The notes under the pieces: generated by a model
The model's input: the letters and a program-made list of their open reading frames with translations, nothing else
Databases searched by the model: none
What the model was told of the DNA's origin: nothing
Shown: positions 28,874 to 37,936 of the stretch, piece after piece
Layout of the letters: every line of letters begins with the position of its first letter
Numbering within the stretch: the stretch's first letter is position 1
NCBI RefSeq assembly: GCF_002216065.1
Contig: NZ_CP022282.1
Location: 2,976,001 to 3,040,000, forward strand
Reading direction: 5' to 3'
DNA: 64,000 bases
Source: Chryseobacterium sp. T16E-39
Lineage (GTDB): Bacteria; Bacteroidota; Bacteroidia; Flavobacteriales; Weeksellaceae
Program-made: the position numbers and the translations under genes

Positions 28874-30268
28874 ATGAATTACAGAATAGAAAAAGACACC
28901 ATGGGTGAGGTGCAGGTACCTGCTGATAAATTTTGGGGGGCACAAACGGAACGTTCAAGAAACAATTTTAAGATCGGTCCGGAAGGTTCAATGCCACACG
29001 AAATCATTGAAGCTTTTGCTTACTTAAAAAAAGCAGCCGCTTATGCCAACACTGATCTGGGAGCTCTTCCTGCTGAAAAAAGAGATATGATCGCCAGAGT
29101 TTGTGATGAAATCCTGGAAGGAAAATTAAATGATCAGTTTCCTTTAGTTATCTGGCAAACAGGTTCCGGAACACAATCCAACATGAATATTAATGAGGTT
29201 GTATCGAACAGAGCTCATGTTAACAACGGAGGAACACTTGGAGATAAGTCTGAAATACATCCGAATGATGATGTAAATAAATCCCAGTCTTCAAACGACA
29301 CTTATCCAACAGCGATGCACATTGCCGCTTACAAAAAGGTTGTTGAGGTCACTATTCCTGCAGTTGAAAAACTAAAAAATACGTTAGCAGAAAAATCAAA
29401 TGCTTTTAAAGATGTTGTAAAAATCGGAAGAACCCATTTAATGGATGCCACTCCTTTGACTCTTGGACAAGAATTTTCAGGCTATGTTGCTCAATTAGAA
29501 TTTGGTCTCAGGGCTTTAAGAAATACTCTTCCTCATCTTTCCGAACTCGCATTGGGAGGAACTGCTGTTGGAACGGGCCTGAATACTCCTAAAGGATATG
29601 ATGTAACAGTCGCTGAATATATTGCAAAATTTACGAATCATCCATTTATAACAGCAGAAAATAAATTTGAAGCACTTGCTGCTCACGATGCTATTGTAGA
29701 GTCTCACGGAGCTTTAAAACAATTAGCTGTTTCTTTATTTAAGATTGCTCAGGATGTAAGATTGTTGGCTTCAGGACCGCGTTCAGGGATCGGAGAGATT
29801 CATATTCCCGAAAATGAACCGGGATCTTCTATCATGCCAGGAAAAGTAAATCCTACCCAAAATGAAGCATTGACTATGGTTTGTGCTCAGGTTTTAGGAA
29901 ATGACACGACTATTTCTTTTGCCGGAACGCAAGGAAACTATGAGCTCAACGTTTTCAAACCTGTGATGGCTTATAACTTCCTGCAGTCTGCACAATTAAT
30001 TGCTGATGCATGTATTTCTTTCAATGACCATTGTGCTGTTGGTATTGAGCCCAACTATGAGAGAATTAAAGAATTGGTTGATAAATCTTTAATGCTGGTA
30101 ACGGCTTTAAATACTCATATCGGGTATGAAAATGCTGCTAAAATTGCCAAAACAGCCCATAAAAACGGGACAACCTTAAAAGAAGAAGCCGTAAATCTCG
30201 GTCTTTTAACCCCTGAACAATTTGACGAGTGGGTAAAACCGGAAGATATGGTGGGAAGCCTGAAATAA
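28874..30268 (+). CDS. fumC: Class II fumarate hydratase
   Basis: Iron-independent, oxygen-stable fumarase of the aspartase/fumarase superfamily, not homologous to FumA. 464 residues from the ATG at 28874 ([15 protein letters not shown] fits family N-termini; the frame opens earlier at a TTG). Motifs: [10 protein letters not shown], the catalytic-loop signature [15 protein letters not shown], and [14 protein letters not shown]. With fumA next door, the cell has both an Fe-S and an iron-free isozyme under divergent promoters, likely covering different iron or oxygen states. A terminator follows. Confidence 0.97.
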   Translation: MNYRIEKDTMGEVQVPADKFWGAQTERSRNNFKIGPEGSMPHEIIEAFAYLKKAAAYANTDLGALPAEKRDMIARVCDEILEGKLNDQFPLVIWQTGSGTQSNMNINEVVSNRAHVNNGGTLGDKSEIHPNDDVNKSQSSNDTYPTAMHIAAYKKVVEVTIPAVEKLKNTLAEKSNAFKDVVKIGRTHLMDATPLTLGQEFSGYVAQLEFGLRALRNTLPHLSELALGGTAVGTGLNTPKGYDVTVAEYIAKFTNHPFITAENKFEALAAHDAIVESHGALKQLAVSLFKIAQDVRLLASGPRSGIGEIHIPENEPGSSIMPGKVNPTQNEALTMVCAQVLGNDTTISFAGTQGNYELNVFKPVMAYNFLQSAQLIADACISFNDHCAVGIEPNYERIKELVDKSLMLVTALNTHIGYENAAKIAKTAHKNGTTLKEEAVNLGLLTPEQFDEWVKPEDMVGSLK

Positions 30269-30275
30269 TAAACTG

Positions 30276-30300
30276 AAAGCCTTGAATCCATCAAGGCTTT
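30276..30300 (+). terminator. fumC terminator
   Basis: Stem AAAGCCTTGA/TCAAGGCTTT with a 5-nt loop, then TATTTTAT, 7 nt after the stop. Confidence 0.8.
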
Positions 30301-30397
30301 TATTTTATAAGTGCCTGAAATATTTCATTTTACCATACTAAGTATCAATAATTTTTCATAAATTAGTGACATATACAAATCTTTTAAAGAAACTATT

Positions 30398-30589
30398 ATG
30401 AAAAATCTAACCAAACTAAACAGAGAGCATTTAAAAAAGGTCGTTGGCGGACATGTATGTCCAAGCGGAACCCGTCACATTATCTATAATGGGTATCACG
30501 GCTGCTGCCTGTCTGCCCCTTCAGGAAATCCATGTACTTAAGGAATGTGTTTCGTAGAAGCAGATATGTGCTCTGAAGAACCGACATAA
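30398..30589 (+). pseudogene. Bacteriocin-like GG-leader peptide gene with an in-frame stop
   Basis: ATG 30398 opens a peptide with the flavobacterial bacteriocin-like leader MKNLTKLNREHLKKVVGG (Gly-Gly at 17-18) and a Cys-containing core, HVCPSGTRHIIYNGYHGCC, ending at TAA 30539-30541 after 47 residues. The same frame stays open beyond the stop for 15 more codons (GMCFVEADMCSEEPT) to a second TAA at 30587. The readthrough segment adds two Cys and looks like the natural end of such peptides, so the first TAA probably replaced a sense codon such as CAA. A 47-residue product could still be made. No processing or export gene is adjacent. Confidence 0.7.
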
Positions 30590-30625
30590 GAAAACATAGA
30601 TCAATAAAAAAATATTTCAAAAAGA

Positions 30626-30652
30626 AAGGTCGGAAAATAATTTTCCGACCTT
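30626..30652. terminator. Bidirectional terminator
   Basis: Perfect stem AAGGTCGGAAAAT/ATTTTCCGACCTT around one base. It lies between the GG-peptide gene (plus) and the outer-membrane protein gene (minus), which converge. Confidence 0.75.
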
Positions 30653-30682
30653 CTCAATTGATGTATGAATGTTTATGTGTTT

Positions 30683-31720
30683 TTACCACCATATAGCGAC
30701 ACCAAAAATCAATGCTTTATCATTTTTAAAAGCGTCGTCTTTAAAGAAATTATTAAAATCTTTTTTCACAAAAATACTGTAATCATTGTAGGACAATGTA
30801 AGCTGTGCTCCATATATCAATGGATTTACCTGATAATCTCCTCTGTTTCTAGAATTGACACCGTCGACTTTGATAATGTTGTTACTGGACATTCTTACTC
30901 CTCCATAAACGTTCGCTCCAACTTTGAATCCTTTATTATAATCTCTATACTGAATATCCATTCCTGCACTTTTCAGCTTTGAAAAGTTATATTGCAAACC
31001 TAAAGGAACAATTATATATCCAGTCCTGAGTTTACTTTTATCTACATTTCCTCCCGCAGACTCCACATGAACATTCCCATTCGTATCTTTCCCAAAAACC
31101 ATATTATGATCCAGACGAACAGTTCTCCATGAAAATCCTACTCCCGAAATAAGCCCCCAAGGACTTGTTCTGCTAAACTGATAATTAAATTTCAAACCAA
31201 ATTCAAAATTATTGGCGTAGCCAGTATTTTTATCCAGTGCATTATCAGAAAGATTATTAGTCAGCGTCATCGCTCCATAAGAAATATACCCGCTCACATT
31301 TTTTGTAGCCCGAAACTTTTTCAGAAGTTTATCTTTCAACTCTTCTTTAGAAGTAACATCTGAATTAAGAAGTGAATATCTCACCTGTTTCTGAACAACT
31401 CCATCCAGATCAAAGCCTAATGCTTCTATTCTCTGATCAATCTTTTCAGAGAAACGATCGGCAATTTCAGCTTTCTGTTTATTAAACTCTGTTTTATCTA
31501 ACCCCTTACTCTGAAGATTCAAAAGTTCAGTTTCCATAAGCTTTTTCTCTTCCTGAATAATAGTATTGATTTTTGTAGCATACTCTTCTACTTTTTCTTT
31601 TACCATAGGACTTACTTCTGTTTCTTCTTTTGAAGGAAGATTAAATGTTGGCGTTTTTTGTGCGTATGCTGAGGCAGAAAAAAGGCACACGAATCCTATC
31701 AGGATAAATTTCTTGATCAT
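30683..31720 (-). CDS. Outer-membrane beta-barrel protein of a sigma-factor operon
   Basis: 345 residues. A signal peptide (about 1-20, ending AYAQ) is followed by a charged helical/coiled-coil region (about 40-130) rich in Lys and Glu. The beta-barrel-like C-terminal half has alternating strands (GYISYGAMTL, FEFGLKFNYQF, YIIVPLGLQYNFS) and ends in ALIFGVAIWW, aromatic as in outer-membrane proteins. Third gene after an ECF sigma factor and its probable anti-sigma factor, hence likely the operon's envelope output. Exact family not recognised. Confidence 0.65.
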   Translation of the reverse strand: MIKKFILIGFVCLFSASAYAQKTPTFNLPSKEETEVSPMVKEKVEEYATKINTIIQEEKKLMETELLNLQSKGLDKTEFNKQKAEIADRFSEKIDQRIEALGFDLDGVVQKQVRYSLLNSDVTSKEELKDKLLKKFRATKNVSGYISYGAMTLTNNLSDNALDKNTGYANNFEFGLKFNYQFSRTSPWGLISGVGFSWRTVRLDHNMVFGKDTNGNVHVESAGGNVDKSKLRTGYIIVPLGLQYNFSKLKSAGMDIQYRDYNKGFKVGANVYGGVRMSSNNIIKVDGVNSRNRGDYQVNPLIYGAQLTLSYNDYSIFVKKDFNNFFKDDAFKNDKALIFGVAIWW

Positions 31721-31748
31721 AGTATTATTTTTTTTTCGTTAAAATTTA

Positions 31749-32363
31749 TTATTTGCCGTTCAGATCGATGGTTGCTACATTACTTTTGCCTTTGGTCTTT
31801 TCAATGGCATCCTTATGTTCCACTGAGAACAGTAAAGTAGAAGGGTCAACATATCTTTTCCTGCCCGTAGGTATTTTTGCAGAATCAGTCTTTGCAATAA
31901 TTTTTACTGGAGGAGTTTCTGAGATATCCGAAGTTACCGGTGGAATATTCTCTTTGACGACCAATGCGTTTTTATGATCTGCTGATGCTTGCACTGCAGG
32001 AGCTTCTATTTTCCTGATCGGTTCAGTTTTTTTTATTTCAACTGCATCTTTTTGATCATGAGCTACTAAAACATCAGGTTGACTTTCAATCTCCTCAGTA
32101 TTTTTTTTAATCGCAGGTGAATTCTTTTTTCCAACCATCTGTACTTCTGGCTGCCCGGATTTATTATAAAAAAAGAGTACAGAACCTAAACTGCACAGAA
32201 GAATCAGGCATGCGGCTACCAGAAACCAGTTAAGTTTTGATTTTGGGCGATCATTCTGAGTTTGATTCTTTATTTCAGACCACAAATCTCTTGAGGGGGT
32301 TATTTCCCTTTCCTCGATCTGTTTTTTGATCTGATTGTCGAAATTATTTTTAATAGTGTTCAT
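31749..32363 (-). CDS. Probable membrane-bound anti-sigma factor
   Basis: 204 residues. The cytoplasmic N-terminus (NTIKNNFDNQIKKQIEEREITPSRDLWSEI, anti-sigma-like) is followed by one membrane span (about 45-66, WFLVAACLILLCSLGSVLFF) and a periplasmic region rich in Lys, Glu, Pro and Val without a defined fold. Its start overlaps the sigma-factor gene by 14 nt, the classic sigma/anti-sigma arrangement. Assigned from architecture and context; no canonical zinc anti-sigma motif is visible. Confidence 0.65.
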   Translation of the reverse strand: MNTIKNNFDNQIKKQIEEREITPSRDLWSEIKNQTQNDRPKSKLNWFLVAACLILLCSLGSVLFFYNKSGQPEVQMVGKKNSPAIKKNTEEIESQPDVLVAHDQKDAVEIKKTEPIRKIEAPAVQASADHKNALVVKENIPPVTSDISETPPVKIIAKTDSAKIPTGRKRYVDPSTLLFSVEHKDAIEKTKGKSNVATIDLNGK

Positions 32364-32910
32364 TTTTTAGTGTTTTCTGTTGTTGAAAATAAATCTTTCT
32401 CATTTTTTCTTTTGCCCTGAATAATTGTGTTTTACTCACAGCAACTGAAATCTGCAGCGTATCAGCGATTTCCTGATGGGAATATCCTTCCAGAACATAC
32501 AGGTTAAAAACCATTTTATATCCATCCGGCAGCTGATCCAATAGCTCCTGGGCATTAAAATCAAAGACTACATCGTCATCATTGGCCTCTTCCATAAAAG
32601 ACTGATTGATTTCATCGAGATAAAAGACTGTTTTACGACTTTTAATAAAGTTTAAACATTCATTGACAACAATTCTTCTAGCCCATCCTTCAAGATTACC
32701 ATCCCCTCTGAAACTTTCAATATGTTTAAAAATTTTACAAAATGCTCTGATCAGGCAATCTTCCGCCTGATACAAATCACTGACATAGCTTTTACTTACA
32801 CTCAGCAATTTTTTTACATTCTGATCATAAAAGAATTTCTGCGCTGCCGCATCCTGTTTTTTCAGGCGGCTAAGCAAATCTTCTTTTTTATTTCCGAATA
32901 AAAGTTTCAT
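32350..32910 (-). CDS. ECF-type RNA polymerase sigma factor
   Basis: 186 residues, group IV sigma-70. Region 2 (about 25-95) has YQAEDCLIRAFCKIFKHIESFRGDGNLEGWARRIVVN. Region 4 (about 125-180) is LPDGYKMVFNLYVLEGYSHQEIADTLQISVAVSKTQLFRAKEKMR, with the helix-turn-helix at HQEIADTLQIS. First of a three-gene operon with an anti-sigma and an outer-membrane protein, so it probably responds to an envelope signal. A candidate autoregulatory promoter lies just upstream. Confidence 0.9.
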   Translation of the reverse strand: MKLLFGNKKEDLLSRLKKQDAAAQKFFYDQNVKKLLSVSKSYVSDLYQAEDCLIRAFCKIFKHIESFRGDGNLEGWARRIVVNECLNFIKSRKTVFYLDEINQSFMEEANDDDVVFDFNAQELLDQLPDGYKMVFNLYVLEGYSHQEIADTLQISVAVSKTQLFRAKEKMRKIYFQQQKTLKNEHY

Positions 32911-32930
32911 TTTAGATTAGTTTCTACTAT

Positions 32931-32960
32931 AAAGACAGTAAGAATTAAAAAAGGTTACAC
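32931..32960 (-). promoter_or_regulatory. Candidate ECF-type autoregulated promoter
   Basis: Minus-strand GTGTAACC followed about 14 nt later by CTGTCTTT, then an A/T-rich leader to the sigma-factor ATG. The TAACC...GTC layout resembles ECF promoters rather than the housekeeping TTTG/TAnnTTTG pair. Inferred autoregulation. Confidence 0.5.
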
Positions 32961-33024
32961 AAAAAAAATATTTTTTTAAAAATTTTTACATTATTATACA
33001 AACAGCACTCTGCTTCTTTACCTA

Positions 33025-33960
33025 TTATCCGGAAAACTCATCCAGCATATCCCTTGTAGGAGCAAAAAACAGTGTTCCGGTCTTCGCCGTACTAAAATCT
33101 AAAATCCGATCATAATTCCCCACCGGATCTCCTATAAACATATTATCCAGCATTTTCTTGACTGTTGTAAAAGTGCTTGCGTAGGCAATAAAGTAGGTTC
33201 CGAATTCATTCGTTGACGGACTTCCAAATGGCATATTATCCCGGACGATCTTTAATTCCTCTCCATTTTCACCCTCAATATTTGCGAGGGCAATATGAGA
33301 ATTTGACGGTTTTACGTCATCGGACATTTCAATATCATTTTCTTTGGATCTTCCGATTACCTTTTCCTGCTCGTCCGTTGAGAGTCCTTTCCAGGCATCC
33401 ATATTATGGAGGTATTTCTGAACAAAAAGATAGCTTCCTCCTTTATATGAAGGATCTTCATCTCCAACTTTAGCAAAATAATCACGATCTTCTCCATGTG
33501 GATTTTCAGTTCCATCTACAAAACCTAAGATTGAACGTGCATCCCAATATTTAAATCCATGAATTTCTAAAATACTTTCAGCAACAGAACTTAATAATTT
33601 GGAAATCTCAATGGCCATGTCAAAACAAATACTGTTATTATCTGCTCTGAGGTGAAAATGAAGATCACCTGAAGTAGCTACGGCAGTATGTTTTATTCCT
33701 TTTATTTCATTAAAATTGACAAGTTCTTTAGGAAGAGGTACTGGCAGATCTAGTTTTTTCCATGCTTCATATCCGATTCCCATCACACAACTGGCTCTGC
33801 TGTCCGGAAATCTGTTAAATACTGAATTATTAAGGTTCAAAACCAATGCACACAACTGTCGGAAGATACTTTTTAACTGAGGATCATCCTTCAGTTTCCA
33901 GACCATAAAAATGGTATTGCTATTGGGATAATCCGTAACATTCTGCGAATCAAAACTCAT
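33025..33960 (-). CDS. Dyp-type heme peroxidase
   Basis: Dye-decolourising peroxidase using H2O2. 311 residues. It has the family signature GFVDGTENP (146-154) with catalytic Asp149, proximal heme His222 (NSHIAL) and distal Arg240 (KIVRDNMPFG). No signal peptide, so cytoplasmic. The gene follows an ABC transporter pair by 23 nt on the same strand and may share its transcript. Physiological substrate unknown. Confidence 0.94.
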   Translation of the reverse strand: MSFDSQNVTDYPNSNTIFMVWKLKDDPQLKSIFRQLCALVLNLNNSVFNRFPDSRASCVMGIGYEAWKKLDLPVPLPKELVNFNEIKGIKHTAVATSGDLHFHLRADNNSICFDMAIEISKLLSSVAESILEIHGFKYWDARSILGFVDGTENPHGEDRDYFAKVGDEDPSYKGGSYLFVQKYLHNMDAWKGLSTDEQEKVIGRSKENDIEMSDDVKPSNSHIALANIEGENGEELKIVRDNMPFGSPSTNEFGTYFIAYASTFTTVKKMLDNMFIGDPVGNYDRILDFSTAKTGTLFFAPTRDMLDEFSG

Positions 33961-33983
33961 TTGTATTAATTTAAATTTTATAA

Positions 33984-34691
33984 TTATAAAGAAACCTGAT
34001 CTGCGAAATATTGTTCGAGATCCTGAAGGGTTTCAGGATTGGTCTGGATATCTTTAACCATTTTCCCTTTATTTACGACTACAATTCTGTTACAAACCTC
34101 TGTTGTATGCGAAAGGTCGTGACTGGAAATAAGAAAGGTTACTCCGTCCTGTTTGGACAATTCTCTTATCAGATTTTTAAGCTTTATCTGTGTGGATGGA
34201 TCAAGGTTTGCAAAGGGTTCATCCAGAATTATGATCTCAGGATTCCCTATAATGGCTCCCACAATTCCTACCTTCTTCTGATTACCCTTTGACAGATCAC
34301 GCACATATTTTCCTGAATCTAATATCTCCCCATTAAATAAATCATGAAACTGTTTTAGGAATTCATCTACAGACGCTTTGTTTTGTCCCCTAAGTTCTCC
34401 AATAAAGTAAAAATATTCCTCTGGAGTTAAATAGCCTATTAAAAATGTATCATCCACAAAAGCAGAAACCTTACTTTTCCATGCCTCAGATTCATTTACT
34501 TTAATATCATCAATACTTACAAAGCCTGTTGTAGGCTGAATCAGGTCAAGCATTAAACTAAAGAGTGTCGTTTTTCCGGCACCATTATTTCCAACCAATC
34601 CAAATGTTTCTCCTTTTGGGATTTCAAGATTTTCGACGTCAAGAACAGTTGCTGTACCGTATGTTTTAGATAAATTATGTATAGTAATCAT
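33984..34691 (-). CDS. ABC transporter ATP-binding protein
   Basis: 235 residues. Walker A GNNGAGKTT (34-42), ABC signature LSKGNQKKVG, Walker B IIILDEPFANLD with catalytic Glu, and the H-loop SSHDLS. It pairs with the DUF5687-family permease whose stop is 4 nt upstream. Direction (export) is inferred from the absence of a binding-protein gene. Substrate unknown. Confidence 0.93.
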   Translation of the reverse strand: MITIHNLSKTYGTATVLDVENLEIPKGETFGLVGNNGAGKTTLFSLMLDLIQPTTGFVSIDDIKVNESEAWKSKVSAFVDDTFLIGYLTPEEYFYFIGELRGQNKASVDEFLKQFHDLFNGEILDSGKYVRDLSKGNQKKVGIVGAIIGNPEIIILDEPFANLDPSTQIKLKNLIRELSKQDGVTFLISSHDLSHTTEVCNRIVVVNKGKMVKDIQTNPETLQDLEQYFADQVSL

Positions 34692-34695
34692 TGTA

Positions 34696-36162
34696 TTAAT
34701 CTTTATTTTTGAATGCCGTTAATGTGCTGTATTTTTCCTTTTTGTAATGCCTTACGATGATATCAAAAATTTTCTCTCTGAATAAAAAACCAATCATTCC
34801 TAAGACGGCAATACTTACCACACCTCCCGTTATTCCAAAAAGATGTTTAGAGACTGCAAATACGAGCATTGGCACCAGCATTTTAGGAATAAGCAGCAGC
34901 ATAGATTTCAAATTAAAACTATTTTTCTGCCCTATTCTTTTTTCTTTGGAATTCAGATCGATCTGCATTTTATTAAATGCTCCCGACCAAAGGGTAAATT
35001 GTGAGTTTACACCAATATTGTATAAGCCTGCAGCCAAAAATGTAATGTATATCTCCCAACCAAAATAAGCATAAAACAAAGCAAGCACCATTGAAAGGCA
35101 AGTTATAATATTGATCAACCACCATTTTGCCTTGAGATATTCTTTGTAGGGAACGTTAAGTGTCATCATCAGAGGATAATAAGAGCTGTCGAAGGCAGGA
35201 ACCCTTTGTCCGAATAAAAACTGAAATCCGCCAGTCACAAATAACCCCATAAACATCATCATGGCGGGTGTCTTATATACCGGGGAAGTAAACATCAGAA
35301 GACCATAGAAAACAAAAAAGAAACTCCCTAATAAGATTCCCTTTGTTACTTTATTACGTCTCAACATTTTAATATCATTATTAATAAAAGTCCCTAATGC
35401 ACCGTATTTATTTAAAAATGCAATATTTTCAGTTTTACCTACCGTTTTTTTAGCTTCAAGCCCTTGATCGAGATAGAATTCTTTACGAACATATTTAAAA
35501 CAAATCCACCATAATCCTAAAAACAAAACTAAAGGAATAAGAGCAATATAGGGCTTTTCATAAAAGCTGTAAAAAACAATTTCAGAATAAGATAGCACAG
35601 GAATAATCTGGTAATATCCTAAAACTCCGACCCCAACAAAGAGAACTGCAACTATGATAGCAACGGTCTCTTTATCATTGAAAAAAATATTGATAAAATT
35701 ATTAAGATAGAAAAGCGAAGAAATTCCTATAAACCAGGCCAGTATTTCTAAAAAACCATACCCGTTGAATAAAGCAATAATAGAAAATGTAATGAAGAAA
35801 AGGGAATTCAACCAGCTGAAAGCCGATAAAAATGTCTTGATCAGCATATAATTTACTAATGTCTTCTTTGGAATATTAAGCGTAAGAAAAGGCTTTATGT
35901 TTTGGGTTGGCATTTCCTGCCAGATGTATTTTACAATAAGATCAACAACCCAAGCGATGATTAAAAATTTAGAAACTACTTTTAAAGGGTCCTGATGCAG
36001 CTCTTCCTGCACATAGAAGAATGCACCGAATGCACCACCTACCAAACATGCCATAAAATAAAGAATTCCCATAGAACGGAGAATCTTCATTGCCATATTA
36101 ATCCCAACGGAAGTACCACGAAAAAAACTCTTGATCTCTAACCTGAGGAATTTTAAAAACAT
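34696..36162 (-). CDS. ABC transporter permease, DUF5687 type
   Basis: 488 residues with about ten to twelve predicted membrane spans in two halves (for example GILYFMACLVGGAFGAFF, VAIIVAVLFVGVGVLGYY, GGVVSIAVLGMIGFLF). Recognisable as the Bacteroidota DUF5687 permease, which travels with a single ATPase gene as here. No substrate known. First gene of the unit. Confidence 0.8.
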   Translation of the reverse strand: MFLKFLRLEIKSFFRGTSVGINMAMKILRSMGILYFMACLVGGAFGAFFYVQEELHQDPLKVVSKFLIIAWVVDLIVKYIWQEMPTQNIKPFLTLNIPKKTLVNYMLIKTFLSAFSWLNSLFFITFSIIALFNGYGFLEILAWFIGISSLFYLNNFINIFFNDKETVAIIVAVLFVGVGVLGYYQIIPVLSYSEIVFYSFYEKPYIALIPLVLFLGLWWICFKYVRKEFYLDQGLEAKKTVGKTENIAFLNKYGALGTFINNDIKMLRRNKVTKGILLGSFFFVFYGLLMFTSPVYKTPAMMMFMGLFVTGGFQFLFGQRVPAFDSSYYPLMMTLNVPYKEYLKAKWWLINIITCLSMVLALFYAYFGWEIYITFLAAGLYNIGVNSQFTLWSGAFNKMQIDLNSKEKRIGQKNSFNLKSMLLLIPKMLVPMLVFAVSKHLFGITGGVVSIAVLGMIGFLFREKIFDIIVRHYKKEKYSTLTAFKNKD

Positions 36163-36213
36163 ATCGTATTCTTTTTTACATTAGTAAATATAATGTAAAA
36201 AATGTTACAAAAA

Positions 36214-37863
36214 TTAGCCTATAAGCTCCTTTGCTTGCGCTAAAGCAGCTTCCGTGATCTTACTTCCGGAAAGTAATTGGGCAATTTCACTAAGCTTTTC
36301 ATCATCACTTAATGGGATGATTGTAGATTGTGTTCTTCCGGAAACATCCTGCTTTACGACTTTATAATTATTATTTCCTTTGGCAGCTACTTGTGCCAAA
36401 TGTGATATGACAATAAGCTGCATGTCTTCTGACATTTCGCGCATCAGATTTCCAATTTCTTCAGCCACTTTCCCTGAAACTCCGGTATCGATCTCGTCTA
36501 AAATAAGGGTTGGAAGCTCATCACTTTCTGCAATAATTTTTTTGACAGCCAACATAACTCGGGATCTCTCTCCTCCTGAAATAGCCGTTTGAATTGGTTT
36601 TAAAGGGAATCCTGAATTGGCCTGAAATAAAAGCTGAATATTCTCCTTACCAAACATATTGAAGTCTGATGATTCTTGTAGCTCTATATCTACTTTTGCT
36701 TTTTCAAGACCTAATTTTTTTAATAATTCCTCCGCTTTTTTTATGAATACAGGAACACTTTTTTTTCTGTTTTTGGATAATTTTTCAGAAAGTGATTGAA
36801 GTGATTTTTCTTTTTTCAGAATATTCTCTTCAATTTCAGTAACAAGAGCTTCGATTTCAGAAGCCCCTTTTTGTTCTCCTGATAACTGATCCCTGATCTC
36901 TTTTAGCTCATTGATTTCTGAAACATTGTGTTTTAGAAGTAAAGCATTTAATTTATTATTTAACTCCGATAACAGGGCTAAATTTTCTGGATTGATCTCA
37001 ATTTTTTCGGCTTCATTTTCCAATTCAGAAATGATATCTTTTACTTCGACAAAAGATTCATCCAATCTTTTATCAAGTTCAGAAAAACCCTGGGAAACTT
37101 CGGCTATCCTTGAAAGCTTATTTTTAGCTTCATTAAAAAAAGAAAGAATCCCCATTTCTTCCTGATGAAATCTTGATAAAATCTGAGCCAGATTTTCTGA
37201 GATCATTTCCGCATTTTCCTGGATCGAAAGCTGATTTTGCAAATCTTCATAATCAACATCATCTAGCCGCAAATCATCCAGTTCATTCAAGAGAAACAAT
37301 TTATAGTCACTTTCCTTATTGCTTTCAGAAAGTTGGGTCTGCAGTTTTTTAAGTTGGGTCTTTAAACTTTGAAATTCTGAAAACTCGTATTGATAATCTG
37401 AGATCAATTGTTTATTTTCAGAAAGACCGTCAATAATTTTAAACTGATATTCTGAAGTGAAAAGATTGGAAGTTTCAAATTGGGAATGAATATCGATAAG
37501 CTGAGAGGAAAGTTCTTTTAAAATATCCAAAGTCACCGGGACATCATTAATAAAAGCCCTTGACTTTCCGGATGGTAAAATTTCTCTTCGGATAATGGTC
37601 TGATGTTCATAATCAAGATCATTTTCAATAAAAAATTTTTTAAACTGATTATTTAGAGAAAACTCCGTTTCAACAATACTCTTTTCTTCGGTTTTTGAAA
37701 TGGATTTTAAATCTGCCCTTTCTCCTAAAATAAGTCTTAATGCCCCCAGGATGATCGATTTACCAGCACCCGTCTCACCGGTAATCACCTGTAATCCATT
37801 GTGCAGTGAAACTTCAAGAGTATCAATTAAAGCAAAGTTTTTAATAAAGATTTTAGAAAGCAT
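36214..37863 (-). CDS. recN: DNA repair protein RecN
   Basis: SMC-like ATPase of double-strand-break repair. 549 residues: Walker A GETGAGKS (29-36), a long coiled-coil centre (about 150-390, Glu/Lys/Leu heptads), the signature ISGGERSRVMLA and Walker B PTLILDEIDTGVSG. Length and motif order match RecN. The segment upstream (bamD, rpoZ, coaBC, DUF4835) is a conserved Bacteroidota neighbourhood. Confidence 0.96.
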   Translation of the reverse strand: MLSKIFIKNFALIDTLEVSLHNGLQVITGETGAGKSIILGALRLILGERADLKSISKTEEKSIVETEFSLNNQFKKFFIENDLDYEHQTIIRREILPSGKSRAFINDVPVTLDILKELSSQLIDIHSQFETSNLFTSEYQFKIIDGLSENKQLISDYQYEFSEFQSLKTQLKKLQTQLSESNKESDYKLFLLNELDDLRLDDVDYEDLQNQLSIQENAEMISENLAQILSRFHQEEMGILSFFNEAKNKLSRIAEVSQGFSELDKRLDESFVEVKDIISELENEAEKIEINPENLALLSELNNKLNALLLKHNVSEINELKEIRDQLSGEQKGASEIEALVTEIEENILKKEKSLQSLSEKLSKNRKKSVPVFIKKAEELLKKLGLEKAKVDIELQESSDFNMFGKENIQLLFQANSGFPLKPIQTAISGGERSRVMLAVKKIIAESDELPTLILDEIDTGVSGKVAEEIGNLMREMSEDMQLIVISHLAQVAAKGNNNYKVVKQDVSGRTQSTIIPLSDDEKLSEIAQLLSGSKITEAALAQAKELIG

Positions 37864-37936
37864 AAATTTCCAGCAGATTAGTCCTGCAAATATAAATTTT
37901 AGAATTAAGAATTTAAGATATTTATGATCTTAAAAT

